From the NCBI GenBank assembly GCA_902729315.2, contig LR746280.1, forward strand, positions 2,166,501-2,230,500: DNA of 64,000 bases. The letters run 5' to 3'. This document shows positions 43,323 through 54,227 of this stretch, piece after piece. Origin of the DNA: Spirodela intermedia (lineage: Eukaryota > Streptophyta > Magnoliopsida > Alismatales > Araceae). The position numbers and the translations under genes are program-made. Numbering within the stretch: position 1 is the first letter of the stretch; each line of letters starts with the position of its first letter. The notes beneath the pieces are model-generated. The model saw only the letters and a list, made by a program, of their open reading frames with translations. It searched no databases and was not told the DNA's origin.

Positions 43323-46300
43323 ATGTCGAATTCAGCTCAATCTCCGGCTTCTGTTTCAGAAAATGAGACCTCGAAAGGATCCCCTCCTCCTCCGCCAAAT
43401 GATCAAGAACCACCCACTACAAAGCCTCCTCCCCCCTCAACTCCATCTCCATCTGACTCTGCTTCGGGTTCTGCATCTGGATTGCCTTCCACTTCAGAAG
43501 AAGGGCAACCACCCCCTCCCAATCCAACTCCGCCTGCTCCTGAAGACGCTCCTTCTTCGTCCCCCCCACCTCCACCTAGTTCCCTCTCCCCACCATCTTC
43601 ACCATCGTTGAGTAGCCCTCCTGCTTTTAAAGCACCCCCACCTCCAGAAGCGTTGACCAATCCAGCTTCTCCTCCTCTTCCAGCTGCTTCTGGCCAGCCT
43701 GCATCACCTCCTCCAGCACCACAAGATTCACTAGCTTTAACTCCTCCACCTGTTGTGACCACTTCACCACCTGCTGAAAGCCTGCCAGTTAGTCCTCCCC
43801 CTTCAGACGCCGGAACACCATCTCCTCCACCATCTTCTCAGCTTTCCACTCCAGTTCCCGAGAAGCCCGTTGACCCCTCCACTTCTCTTACTCCGCCAGA
43901 GGCTCCACTTTCAACATCTACTCCCACCCCTCCGAGTGTAATCACACCTGTGGAGCCAAACCCATTGAGAGCTCCGGTTTCAAAGCTGCCTGACAGCGTC
44001 CCACAGTTGGCACCCCCTTCCGTACAAGCAGGTTCATCTTCTTCTGATCACACGTCAAACATAACTTCAGACGGCTTTGGAAGTGGAACTATTGTCGGTG
44101 TCACACTTGCGGGAGTTCTAGTTGCGGCTATAGCCATTTTCCTTGTCACATTACACAGGAAAAAAAGAATAGACGGTTTGGTGAAACACTACAGACCCCC
44201 TGCTAGTTTCTCCGTAAGATCAGGTAAAGTTTTCTGTTTATTCTTTTGATGGCTTTATTTTCTTGTTCCAATTCAATTTTTGTTTTGTTTTATTGTTATT
44301 TTAGAAGGGTACTACAGACAGGCAAACCAAACTGGGAGTTCCGACCGTTCAGATACTTACTATCCTTCAACTGGGAATACGACTGGGAGTTACAGAGGTT
44401 ATGCGCTTCACAGTGGTCCAGCAGAGTCTGCAGGAATAGGGAATTCTAAGTTATGGTTCACCTATGAGGAGATAGCGGATATGACACATGGATTTTCTAG
44501 GGAAAATCTTCTTGGAGAGGGTGGATTTGGATGTGTTTATAAAGGTTGGCTTGAGGATGGTAGAGTAGTAGCAGTGAAGCAGCTAAAGGCAGGCAGTGGG
44601 CAGGGTGAGCGGGAATTCAGGGCAGAAGTTGAGATCATCAGCCGGGTTCACCATCGGCATCTTGTCTCTCTGGTTGGCTACTGTATTGCAGATAGTGACC
44701 GTTCCCTCGTATATGAGTTTGTCCCAAACAATACCCTCGAGCATCATTTACATGGTAACTTGGAACGCTGTGTTTTCTCAATGTAGCTTATGGAATTTCT
44801 GTTTTGTTCAAAGCTAAAGATAGACACATATGCATATATATATGCAGGTAGGGGTCTCCCTGTGATGGATTGGGGAAAAAGACTAAAGATTGCTATTGGA
44901 TCCGCACGTGGATTGGCATACCTCCATGAAGACTGTACGTAACATACGATTTGTTTGTTCCCAGATATTATAATTACGAACCTTCTCCCTTTCTCTGATT
45001 CAGGTCATCCTCGGATAATACATAGGGATATCAAATCGGCTAACATTCTTTTGGACAATTTTTTTGAGGCACAGGCACGTATATCATTTCTCAAGAACAA
45101 TCTACATGAAAGAATTACATGTTAAAGGAAATTTTGCATGTTAAACTGCAGGTTGCAGACTTTGGACTTGCTAAACTATCTAATGACACGAATACTCATG
45201 TTTCAACTCGCGTCATGGGTACATTTGGGTTTGTATTAATTTTCATTACCCGTTGGATTCGCAGTTCTATTCTTCTTGAGCTTTGGGGTGTTTCCCTTAT
45301 CCTTGTGCTATGAATTTAAGTGGATATAAATCCGCGGTTCATCTTGTTCCTCCGACATTTCATCTTCACCTCAGGTACATGGCACCAGAATACGCATCAA
45401 GTGGGAAGTTAACTGATCGATCCGATGTGTTTTCATTTGGAGTGGTGCTCCTGGAGCTTATAACAGGGCGTAAACCAGTTGATCCATCTCAACCCTTGGG
45501 TGATGAAAGTTTAGTTGAATGGGTAAAATCTCGTGTACATCTTCACAGTTAGATTTCCCAATATGCACGCAAATATATCCATACATTTGGAAATAATATT
45601 GTGACAAGTCAACAATGACACATTCAGATGAGAACATCATTACTGGGCTTCTTGTTCTCCATCAAGGAATATACTTCCATTTTGCAGTGTGACAACAGCT
45701 AGAAGGAAGATGGCGATTGTCTTTTTTTCCTCGTATTATCATCGTGCAATTCAATGAGAAAAACACTGAGAAGCCATAGGTTGATGCCAGCTTCTCTTGG
45801 GTCTAATGTTCGAGTGTAAAATAGTACAGACTTCTCTAGCTTAAAGTTTGTTAAACTTGCCTATTGTTGCTTGGTATCAAAAAAGCTTCTTGATGAAAAA
45901 CCACCGTGGTTTCTCTAAATATTTCCCTAGGTTACGAAATCTTCACCATTTTATGATCCGCAACAACTGAGAACTGGTAATACTCACATTTTTGGATTGT
46001 ATTGACTAATTCCTGCTAGTGTTATTTCTTTGTCAATGATGTATCATGGTTTTCGAAATCTCTTGTCAAGTCTCTGTTTCTTCATTTGTGACTCCCGTGA
46101 AATATTCTAAAAAATAAAAAACACAAAACATTCCCGTCCTTGGGCAGCAGTTTATCACCATAATATCATTGTTTTTCATTCTTTCTCCGTGCCTCAATAA
46201 AAACATATGGAAAAAGAGAGATGGTTCACATTTGGTCAGCCCATAGAATATGAACCACATTTGGTCAGCCACATTTGTCTAAGTAAATTTCCGATGAAGG

Positions 46301-48558
46301 TCATTTACTTATCTACTGTGCATCGTATCTTAAGTGTTCTCTTCAACGCAGAAGCTGGATCTCCTGATGTTTGTAGCCCACCCGATTTACTGTTTGAAGA
46401 AAAAAATATAGATCAGTAGTATGATGGAAAATAATAGAAAAAAATTGATAATTTTTAGGCAGGCTGGTGACTCTTGTTTGCGGCTCATTCATCTTTGTGA
46501 TAGAGCCTAGAAGCAAAAATCCTCAAATTTTCAAATAGTCCACTGTTCAACTCTGATACACAATCTTAATCTCAATCTTCTCTTAAGGGTGTTGAGTCAG
46601 GAACAGAAATTCTGATATTTTTAATTCGTGGTTCTTAAATCACATCTATTTTTAAATGCACGTACGAGCAGTAGTAGGAAACGGTCTTTGACAGGGTAAA
46701 GTTAACTGACGATCAGTCGTACTTATCATTTGGTGCTGGTGTCTAATCAATTCACTGCTTTAATCCACTGAGAGTGACAGTTCATGTCTTTTCTACTCAC
46801 AGGCATTAATCTTCTTACTATTTCCTCCTATGAATATCAATTTTTCTATTAATATCTTATAGCTTTGCATTAGCATCCATAGAGTCATGAGGAAACCTTG
46901 GAAGATATTGTGTATGCCAATTTTTTATTTGCAACCTATTAGCTAACTCTAAGTTGAGACGAGTCTGGTGTCACGTAGGCCTTGTTGCACTACACGCGTT
47001 CAGTTTCAGGAATGAAATCTCCTGTTTTTTGAAGCATTTCAAAAAAATGGCACCCTTTTAGCTTCATACACAAACTTCATACACTACATAATCTTAGTTA
47101 CATAATCTCACAAATCCTTTATACAGAGGGTCCGCTATATTTTGAACATAGCTCTAGGAATGTCCGCACTTCCCAACTTTATTCTACGTGGGTCGTCCCA
47201 TTAAATATTGATAGTTTCTAAAAACTGATTATTTATCCTCTCAACAATCAGAGTTCTTTTTCTAATATATTTTTTAAACTAATCTAATTATTTAAATTCT
47301 GAAACTACTAAAATGTTTCTGAAAACTAACAATTTATCTTGTTATGAAGCAGCCCCTAATTCTTGTCAAAATTTTATTCTGAAATATTGTTTATCCTGCG
47401 ATCATTAATTTCCTTTGTCTTCCCCGATCTCATCTTGTGGTTCTACACAGGCTCGTCCTCGTCTGGTTCATGCTCTTGAGACAGGAGGCTTTGAAGAGCT
47501 GGTAGATCCGAGGCTCGAGGGCAATTATTCCAAGGGCGAGATGTTCAGAATGGTAGAAGCTGCTGCCGCCTGTGTCCGACATTCTGCCCCCAAACGACCT
47601 CGCATGGTGCAGGTGTGTTCCTCCAGATGAACCACCACACAACTAAATAAAATTTAGCTTCAAATCCACAGTGATTACTTGCCGAGAAGCACCATTACTT
47701 GCTAATTTCTCACTCCAGCGTAACCCACTTACGTAAAATTTGCTGGTGGGTTTCAAGTAGCATGTTCCTTGAATGGAAGTCCCAACTCCAGATTATCTCA
47801 TCACGTAAAATCTGCTGTGTAAAGTAATTGCGACGTCTAACCTCTTTTGTTCCATGAAGACCATAACGATGAATCGCACATAAACTGCAGCATTTTCTAA
47901 TTCCGCATTGAAATGTCATTATATGAAATCTGCTGTGTATGCCAACCGCATCATCAAATTTGTTTCTTTTTTTGGAAAATTCGATACCAAAATACCTGCC
48001 CAGAAGTCCTATCATTTCCTAGTTTAATGAGGAAACCTCATTCAACGAATAGTAATAGAGATATCTGAAAATCAATGTTTTCAAGTTAATATGTTCCTCA
48101 GACCGAAAATTTTAAATCCGTACCGATTGCCTTCACATAAGCTGCATCATCCCTGTCCAATTGCCAACTTTCAGATTGTCCCATCAGGAACACGCAGCGC
48201 ATAGAAATAGCAATGCTTAAGTTCCAATACTTTTACCCATGAAAAGAGAAAAAACTAATGTATCTCTCTTCTGCTCCAGGTGCTACGGGCGCTGGACAAT
48301 GAAGGCGACCTACCAGACCTGACCAACGGCGTGAAGTTTGGGCAGAGCACGGTGTTCGAATCCAGGCAACAATCTGCCAACATGCAGCAGTTCCGGCGGA
48401 TGGCCTTTGGCAGCAGCGATTACAGTTCCGACTACTATGGGAACTCTGGAGACTATGATCGCCGGAGTTCCGGGCAATACAGTGGTGAGTACAACGCCCC
48501 CGCCAGGGAGGCCCACCACTACCCACTGAACCCTTCAAGGCCCAGAGAGCTTGAATAA
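43323..48558 (+). CDS. PERK: Proline-rich extensin-like receptor kinase (PERK)
   Basis: Eight exons: 43323-44223, 44305-44754, 44848-44934, 45004-45074, 45152-45228, 45375-45522, 47451-47612 and 48280-48558; 724 residues. There is no classical signal peptide. Residues 1 to about 250 are Pro/Ser-rich with many SPPP/PPPP runs, the cell-wall-associated part. A membrane segment lies at about 256-278 ([20 protein letters not shown]), followed by RKKR. The kinase domain begins after [14 protein letters not shown] and has the P-loop [43 protein letters not shown] and [18 protein letters not shown] and DFG are intact, so it should be active. The tail is Ser/Tyr-rich. PERKs act in wall sensing and growth control. 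Intron 4 begins with GC instead of GT. Intron 6 (45523-47450) is long and AT-rich. Confidence 0.93.
45523..47450 (+). other. Long sixth intron of the PERK gene
   Basis: This 1.9-kb AT-rich intron splits the kinase C-lobe after LVEW. Short open frames in it have no domain. I see no transposon signature. Confidence 0.55.
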
Positions 48559-48856
48559 GGAGATGAACCCCCAAGACAGCAACCGGAGCTCTGATGGAAG
48601 GCGCCTCTTCAATGCCAGAGGCTACTCTTGATTGATCCTTTCAAGAGAAGACTCTCAGGTTTGCCATGGAATTGTGGGTTCATTTATCTTGCCCTGGACA
48701 CGCAATTAACATCAAATTGATATCATATTGTCATCATTATCATCATCCTCATCATTTTTCGCCATAGCTTGGGAAAAACCGCCATGGATGGGAGGGGCAG
48801 CTTCAAAGACACTATCAAATTAGCACCTCTCATCACAGAAAAACCAACCTGCCCTG

Positions 48857-51031
48857 TCACCAGTAGTCTCCACAGGTGCAGACCCCATCTTTGAAGTGGT
48901 GGAAACGGTTGGCATCCCTCACGACGATCTCCTTCTTACTCACGCACTTAGAAACCAGCTTGATGAACCTATGGCAGTCCATACATATCCTGATATTCTT
49001 CATAATCTTGATGCAACTTTGGGAATCTGGGGCATTCATGAGCCCAAAAACCAGAGCCAACTTCTCACTGTGGCAGTAGAGCTGTTCTTCCTTCAGCCCC
49101 TCCTCAATATCATGCAGCACCAAGCTCGTCTCTGGGGCATACCCAATCTCCTTCACCTTCTCCACAATCAGCTTCAGCTCTCCCAGTATGGCCTTAATCT
49201 GAGGGTGGCGGTGGCCGCCCACAGAGAACTCATGGACCCTGTTCCCCACCTCAATCCAGCTGAGACCCGCCACCTTCTTCACCCCCGACTCCTTCATGCC
49301 TTTCCAAAGAGGAGCGGCATCTCTGAAGCTACCCTGTTCAGAGTACATGTTGGAGATCAGAACATACCCAGCAGATCTCCCAGGCGCCATGGCCACTAAC
49401 ATCTGAGCCGCTCTCTCTGCAATTCTCAAGTCGCCGTGCTTCCTGCAAGCTCCCAAGAGCCCGCTCCAGACCACCGGGTCGGGCGCCATTGGCATCTGGC
49501 CGATCAGCTCCTCGGCCTCCACTAGGTGGCCGGCGCGGCCCAGCAGATCCACCATGCATGCGAAGTGGTCCAGCTGGGGAGCAACGCCGTGTTCGGTGGC
49601 CATGGCGGAGAAAATGGCCCGCCCTTCGTCGACCATCCCGCTGTGGCTGCAAGCGAAGAGGAGGCCGACGAAGGTGGCGGCGTCGGGGTGAACGTCCATG
49701 GCGGAGAAGGCCCTCAGGGCGGCGGCGCCGCGGCCATGCAGGCTGTAGGCCTTGATGATGGAGTTCCACGATACCACGTCCCTAGTGGGCATCTGGTGGA
49801 AGACGAGCTCCGCTGGCCCGACGCTGCCGCAGCGGGCGTAGGTGTGGATGAGGGCGTTGCAGAGGACCAGGTCGCCGGCTAGACCGAATTTGGTAATGAG
49901 GCCGTGTAGGGCGGAGACTTGGCGATCGGTCGGCGAGCTCGCGCAGGCCTTGACCATGGCCGAGAAGGTGTACTTGTCCGGGGAGAATCCCTCCTCCCTG
50001 CGGAGCCTAGAGAAGAGGAGGAGGGCGGCCTCTTGGTGATCAGTGAAGGCGGCGATTATGCTCGTCCAGGAGATGAGATCTTTCCGCGGGGACTGGGAGA
50101 ATAGCTTGTAGAGCTCGTCTGGCTCGCCACCGGCAACGGAGTAGGCTCTGAGGAGCGCGGTGGCGACTTCGGTTCGGGAGGCGAGGCCGGTCTTCGTGGC
50201 GAGGGACTGCAGGAGGCGGCATTGGTGGAGGTTGGAGCAGGATGCGGCGGCGCTGACCAGCGTGCAGTGGTCGCACGGCGGCCCTTCTCGCCGCATGCCG
50301 GAGAAGAGTCTGAGAGCGCGGTCGAGTTGGCCCCTGGTTTGGAAGCCTGAGATCATCGCGTTCCAGGTGATGGCGTTCCTCCAAGGCGTGGTGAGGAAGA
50401 CCCGCCATGCTTCTTCTTCGTCGTCGTTGCAGAGGGAGTACATGGTGATGAGGGCGTTGCCCACGGTGACGACGGAGTGGAGGGCGGTCTTGCAGGCGAG
50501 GGCGTGGACTTGGCGACCCCAGCTGGGGTTGCCGGCTGCAGCGGAGGAGCTGAGGACGCTGCCGAGGGCGAACTCGTTGGGGAGGTGGCGGGGGAGCATG
50601 GCGGCGAAGAGGCGAAAGCAGTCCTCGTGCTTCCCGTGCTGGCTGTACCCTGTGAGGAGGGAGGTCCAGGAGACTAGGTTCCTGCGGGGCATTTCGTCGA
50701 ACAGTTTTCGGGCAGTGTTGAGGCGGCCGCATTTAGAGTACATGTTGACGAGGTGATTGGAGAGGAAGAGGCTCGGGGGGGTGGCGACGGAGGAGGAGGA
50801 GAGCATGTGGCGGTGGAGGACCTCACCGTCTGCAAGGAGGCCGTGCCGGGCGCAGCCGTGGAAGAGGGCGGCGTAGGCGGACTCCGGCGGCGGCGCCGCG
50901 GCGGAGTCCAGAGCGTAGAAGGCTGCGAGAGCCTCCCGCAACCGTCCCGCCTCGCAAAGACGCTGGACGTGGGCGGCTGCTTTGTCCATGAGACGGGCCG
51001 CCGCCTCCGCCGCCACCACCGCCACCGCCAA
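48857..51031 (-). CDS. DYW-type pentatricopeptide repeat protein (organelle RNA editing factor)
   Basis: Single exon, 724 residues, minus strand. A PLS-type array of PPR motifs spans about residues 55-520, with repeats such as NHLVNMYSKCGRLNTARKLF, NAMISGFQTRGQLDRALRLF and NALIHTYARCGSVGPAELVF. It is followed by E/E+ motifs (VWSGLLGACRKHGD; GLSWIEVGNRVHEF) and a full DYW domain. That domain has the HSEKLAL cytidine-deaminase-type HxE, CMDCHRFIKLVSK and the terminal CTCGDYW. Such proteins bind organelle RNA in a base-specific way and deaminate C to U. Plastid or mitochondrial location cannot be decided; the N-terminus is Ala-rich. Codon use is strongly GC-rich, with many shadow frames on the other strand. 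The gene converges on PERK (298 bases between stops). Confidence 0.94.
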   Translation of the reverse strand: MAVAVVAAEAAARLMDKAAAHVQRLCEAGRLREALAAFYALDSAAAPPPESAYAALFHGCARHGLLADGEVLHRHMLSSSSVATPPSLFLSNHLVNMYSKCGRLNTARKLFDEMPRRNLVSWTSLLTGYSQHGKHEDCFRLFAAMLPRHLPNEFALGSVLSSSAAAGNPSWGRQVHALACKTALHSVVTVGNALITMYSLCNDDEEEAWRVFLTTPWRNAITWNAMISGFQTRGQLDRALRLFSGMRREGPPCDHCTLVSAAASCSNLHQCRLLQSLATKTGLASRTEVATALLRAYSVAGGEPDELYKLFSQSPRKDLISWTSIIAAFTDHQEAALLLFSRLRREEGFSPDKYTFSAMVKACASSPTDRQVSALHGLITKFGLAGDLVLCNALIHTYARCGSVGPAELVFHQMPTRDVVSWNSIIKAYSLHGRGAAALRAFSAMDVHPDAATFVGLLFACSHSGMVDEGRAIFSAMATEHGVAPQLDHFACMVDLLGRAGHLVEAEELIGQMPMAPDPVVWSGLLGACRKHGDLRIAERAAQMLVAMAPGRSAGYVLISNMYSEQGSFRDAAPLWKGMKESGVKKVAGLSWIEVGNRVHEFSVGGHRHPQIKAILGELKLIVEKVKEIGYAPETSLVLHDIEEGLKEEQLYCHSEKLALVFGLMNAPDSQSCIKIMKNIRICMDCHRFIKLVSKCVSKKEIVVRDANRFHHFKDGVCTCGDYW

Positions 51032-51074
51032 TGCATGAGTTGTTGCAGAGCAGAGAGCACGAGAAAAACTCTAA

Positions 51075-51201
51075 CGTCCTCAATGTTACGTGATATCTTT
51101 TTATTCGAAGAATTTATTTGCGAAACATTCATTCTTTATTATCATCGAGCCCTTCATAAGACCCGACTATGGGCGTAAATGGGCCGAATAAGCTCTCTCT
51201 G

Positions 51202-51236
<35 letters not shown>

Positions 51237-51260
51237 AAGACTAGAAAGACGTTGTCACAG
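51075..51260. repeat. Left copy of a direct repeat flanking a retroelement remnant
   Basis: It shares an ordered series with 53515-53755: TCAATNTTAC..AGCATCTTTTT-like, CATTYATTCTTT, ATCNTC, then a 21-base block (51165-51185) with one mismatch to 53605-53625, then a (CT)n run and TCTAARG. It lies 45-230 bases upstream of the PPR start and so is part of its promoter. Confidence 0.6.
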
Positions 51261-51397
51261 GATGATTCTTTAGGATCAATATAGTGGCAATTGCCCCTAA
51301 AATTGGGGTTACCAACTAGCCCTTGAACCTGATTCATCCTGTCAAATCACTACTCCCTTTTTCCTTGTACAATAGAGATTGAGATTTAGAAAGTAGT

Positions 51398-51710
51398 ATG
51401 ATGGGTGAGAGTGGCACTCACGAGCAACGGATTGCCCACTTGAAGGAGAATAATAGAGAGATGGTTGTGGCCATTAAGACATTGGTAAGCAAAGTAAAAG
51501 AGCTAATGACTTAGGTCCAAACCTTAGAGGAATGGATCGAGAATGTCAATGTAGTAGTGGCTTATGGAGCCATGCCTCACACCCAAGGATGGAGAGAGGA
51601 AGATTACCTGATCAGTCTATGCAAGGTGATTGAAAGCCTCAAGGAGGAGATAGCCCAATTCAGGGGACAACAAGAAACCATGCAGATGAGGGTGTATCTC
51701 ATGCCTTAAA
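51398..51710 (+). pseudogene. Broken retroelement Gag fragment
   Basis: An open stretch starting MGESGTHEQRIAHLKENN and continuing with a coiled-coil-like Leu/Lys/Glu region resembles the N-terminal coiled coil of plant Gypsy Gag. It is interrupted by an in-frame TAG near 51512 and ends near 51709. No zinc knuckle is visible. Confidence 0.5.
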
Positions 51711-52038
51711 GTAGTAGAGCCCAAACCCTTCATATGAGAGACAGATGTGCAAAAGATTCAAAATTTCTTTTGAGATTTCCACTGATACTTGAAGGTGAAC
51801 AGTTCATTGGAGAGAGAAAAGGTACCCATTGCTACTGATCAAGGTTTTCATCAAGTCTAGTCTGAATTGTCAACAATGACTTGTCACTGCACAAGAATAG
51901 CCACCCCTAGTCATCAAAGAACTTCCAACATTCAATCATTTATAGATGTTGGGAGTAATGTAGGGTTACATCAGCTCGAGCTAACCATGTAGACTACTTT
52001 CCATAAAAACCTCAACCAACAGAAAAATCACAAAGGTG

Positions 52039-52397
52039 ATGGTCGATAATGGGGTGATACATAATTTCTTATCAAAGCGAGAAGCCAAACACTTGGAACC
52101 ATAATTGTCTCAAACAGATAACCATGTGAAAGATGTCAACTCAAACACTCAAGCCTCACAACTTTGTGATTATGACAAGATTGGTTGGATTTCTTAGTCA
52201 TGTTGATAGATGACTTCGATGTCATCCTAGGATTTGACCTCCTCTTCCAAGCAAATGCAAGCATCTTTCTCCACTGTAACAAGATCCTTAATGGGGGGAA
52301 TCAACCATGCTTTGTTTCAAGTATGGCATGCATGCGAGCAAGCCCCCAAATGATCTCAACCTTACAATTGATAAGGCGAGACATCTACCTCCCATGA
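52039..52397 (+). pseudogene. Broken retroelement protease fragment
   Basis: MVDNGVIHNFLSKREAKHLE resembles the retropepsin active-site segment, with DNG in place of the usual DSG. After stops, DFLVMLIDDFDVILGFDLL matches the second conserved protease block (DDFDVVLGMDFL type), followed by a NQPCFV segment. The frame is broken, and the altered triad would also be inactive. Confidence 0.6.
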
Positions 52398-53514
52398 TTT
52401 AAGCCCACTACACAAACCAAACCAAATCCATATTAGATCACTAGGTGGTTGACAGGGGAGGACGGAACTATAGAAACAACTTCGACCTGATCAAGTGGTG
52501 AGGCTGCCTACAAGAAACACTTACATGAGAGAAAGACACCAACTTATGACAATCTATGGATCTGATTTAGCATTATCAAGTACACCAACACCTGATGAGG
52601 TCGTCAGAGTTTAAAGGAGGGGTAGAATGTCATAAGAATATATGCAGAGTTTGAAGGCAAGGTAGATTTCAACCCCAGAACTTCAAAGTCAGTATGTAAG
52701 ACTGTGGGTGAATGCAACACTAGGGGCATGCACGGCACAACCAATATGTACAATATGTCAAGCATGCATGAGAAAATAGTTTAAAGGGAGTGGATGGTAT
52801 CTCATGGTTAGATAATTAATCCTACATCAAGAGTATGATTAGTTATTTAACTTGGTTACTTATATCAAGGTATCTATAGTTCCCTAATAGCTAGCACCTT
52901 TGGGATTCTAGCTATAGAAGATGTTCCTTATGTTGAACCTCTCAATCACTGAGTGTGGCTGAATGGGGTTGTGAGCATGTTGAATGTCAACACAAGGAAT
53001 GACGCAATTCGGTTGTCAACCTTGTGTCACTGCGTCTATGCTACATACCTGCCGCATTGTTGTCTATGCTGCATGCACCCACCACGTCAATGGTGTACTC
53101 GGTGCGTTCATGGCAATAAGAGAGTGTATCATTAATGACTTTGTGGCCCATAATAGAGGAGGCCCTGGCATCTTACCGCTTCCTTGTAAAGGAGGGGTAA
53201 ATAGAGGCTGTAGGCTACTTGGCTTATGTATTTGATGACGTTGAAAGATCCTTTGTGATTAGGAAGGAGGTTGAGGCATTATTTAGTGCTGCGCTAGCCT
53301 CTGCGGACTGTTGAGAGGATCTGAAGAACCTTATTATCTACCTCTGGTTTCGTCTCTTGTTGACTGTGATTAACGTTCTTCTTCACGTAGCGGACAGCAT
53401 ATGCTAGAGCCTTTTTGGCATCTTCTAACATCTCTTGACGTTGCTTCATTATCCACTATGCCACCTCCACCACATAAGTTGAAGGAGAACATGGGTAAAA
53501 GCTGAAATTCCCAC

Positions 53515-53628
53515 ATCTTCAATATTACTTAGCATCTTTTTCTTAAAAAGAATTTAATTTTGAAGCATTTATTCTTTTATCAGCATCAAATCTTCCACAA
53601 GTCTGACTATGGGCCTAAATGGGCCAAA

Positions 53629-53665
<37 letters not shown>

Positions 53666-53755
53666 TCTCTCTCTCTCTCTCACTCTCTCTCTCTCACTCT
53701 CTCGCTCTCTCGCTTAACGACTCTAAAGGCTTGTACATGGGATTATTTTTAAGAC
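53515..53755. repeat. Right copy of the direct repeat, with long (CT)n run
   Basis: Counterpart of 51075-51260. The 20-of-21-base block is at 53605-53625, followed by an interrupted (CT)n tract at about 53631-53713 and a TCTAAAGGCTTGTACA segment resembling the left copy's TCTAAGACT...GTCACAGG. Distance between copies is 2,440 bases. Confidence 0.6.
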
Positions 53756-53927
53756 TTTGTTAACTTTGGTTTTGGATAATTATACATATTGTAGAAAATC
53801 TTTACACAAAAACGATAAAAAGGAAGTTACTTGGTTAGAGTCTCGTTACAAGCGCCCAAATATTTATTATATTCATGGTGGTAGAGGAAGGAAATCAAAA
53901 CCATCGACGGAGGACGACGGCCCGGCC

Positions 53928-54227
53928 TCACCGAGCGTGCGGCGGCTTCGCCCCGCCGTTCTCCGCTGGCTTCCCCGCCGGCGGAACGCTCGTCCCTAAC
54001 CCTCCTTCCTCGGCGTCGTAGCCTCTTCTCGTCTTCGGCCGTAGGCACCGCCGCGCCCAGACCTGCCCGACGAAGCAGGCGACGGCGGCGAGCGCGGCGA
54101 TGACGCCCAACACGACGAACGTCGGCACGTACGAGGCGCCGCCCGGGGGGGGCGGGAGGCTCCCGGCGGGTAGGAGGCTCAGGTCAACCAGCGCCGGCCG
54201 CGACGGCGGCTGAAGAGATGAAGCCAT
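53928..54227 (-). CDS. Small single-pass membrane protein, plant-specific, unknown function
   Basis: Single exon, 99 residues, minus strand. A Pro/Ser/Leu-rich N-terminus is followed by one membrane segment, about residues 33-56 (VPTFVVLGVIAALAAVACFVG). A basic stretch after it (RRCLRPKTRRGYD) suggests a cytosolic C-terminus. The tail is Gly/Pro/Ala-rich and acidic at EEGG. I recognise the general layout of a conserved plant small membrane protein but no named family. Another frame upstream on the same strand (54459-54184, 91 codons) overlaps it and could be a 5' leader reading frame. GC-rich codon use agrees with a real intron-less gene here. Confidence 0.6.
   Translation of the reverse strand: MASSLQPPSRPALVDLSLLPAGSLPPPPGGASYVPTFVVLGVIAALAAVACFVGQVWARRCLRPKTRRGYDAEEGGLGTSVPPAGKPAENGGAKPPHAR

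Larger units (their letters stand above)
51398..53400 (+). mobile_element. Decayed Ty3/Gypsy-type retroelement fragment
   Basis: Gag-like text begins at 51398, a retropepsin-like fragment lies at about 52039-52397, and LTR-like leader sequence (GTTGAAAGATCC, GAGGATCTGAAGAACC) follows in about 53150-53400. Reverse transcriptase, RNase H and integrase are absent. Several stops interrupt the frames, so it is dead. Direct repeats at 51075-51260 and 53515-53755 bracket it. Confidence 0.6.

Noticed and set aside
43363-43762. Gly-rich antisense frame and Leu-rich shifted frame in the PERK 5' exon
   Set aside because: Expected by-products of Pro-rich codons.
49338-50756. Several long frames opposite or shifted from the PPR gene
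   Set aside because: Shadow frames of a GC-rich coding exon; Arg/Pro-rich composition shows wrong-phase reading.
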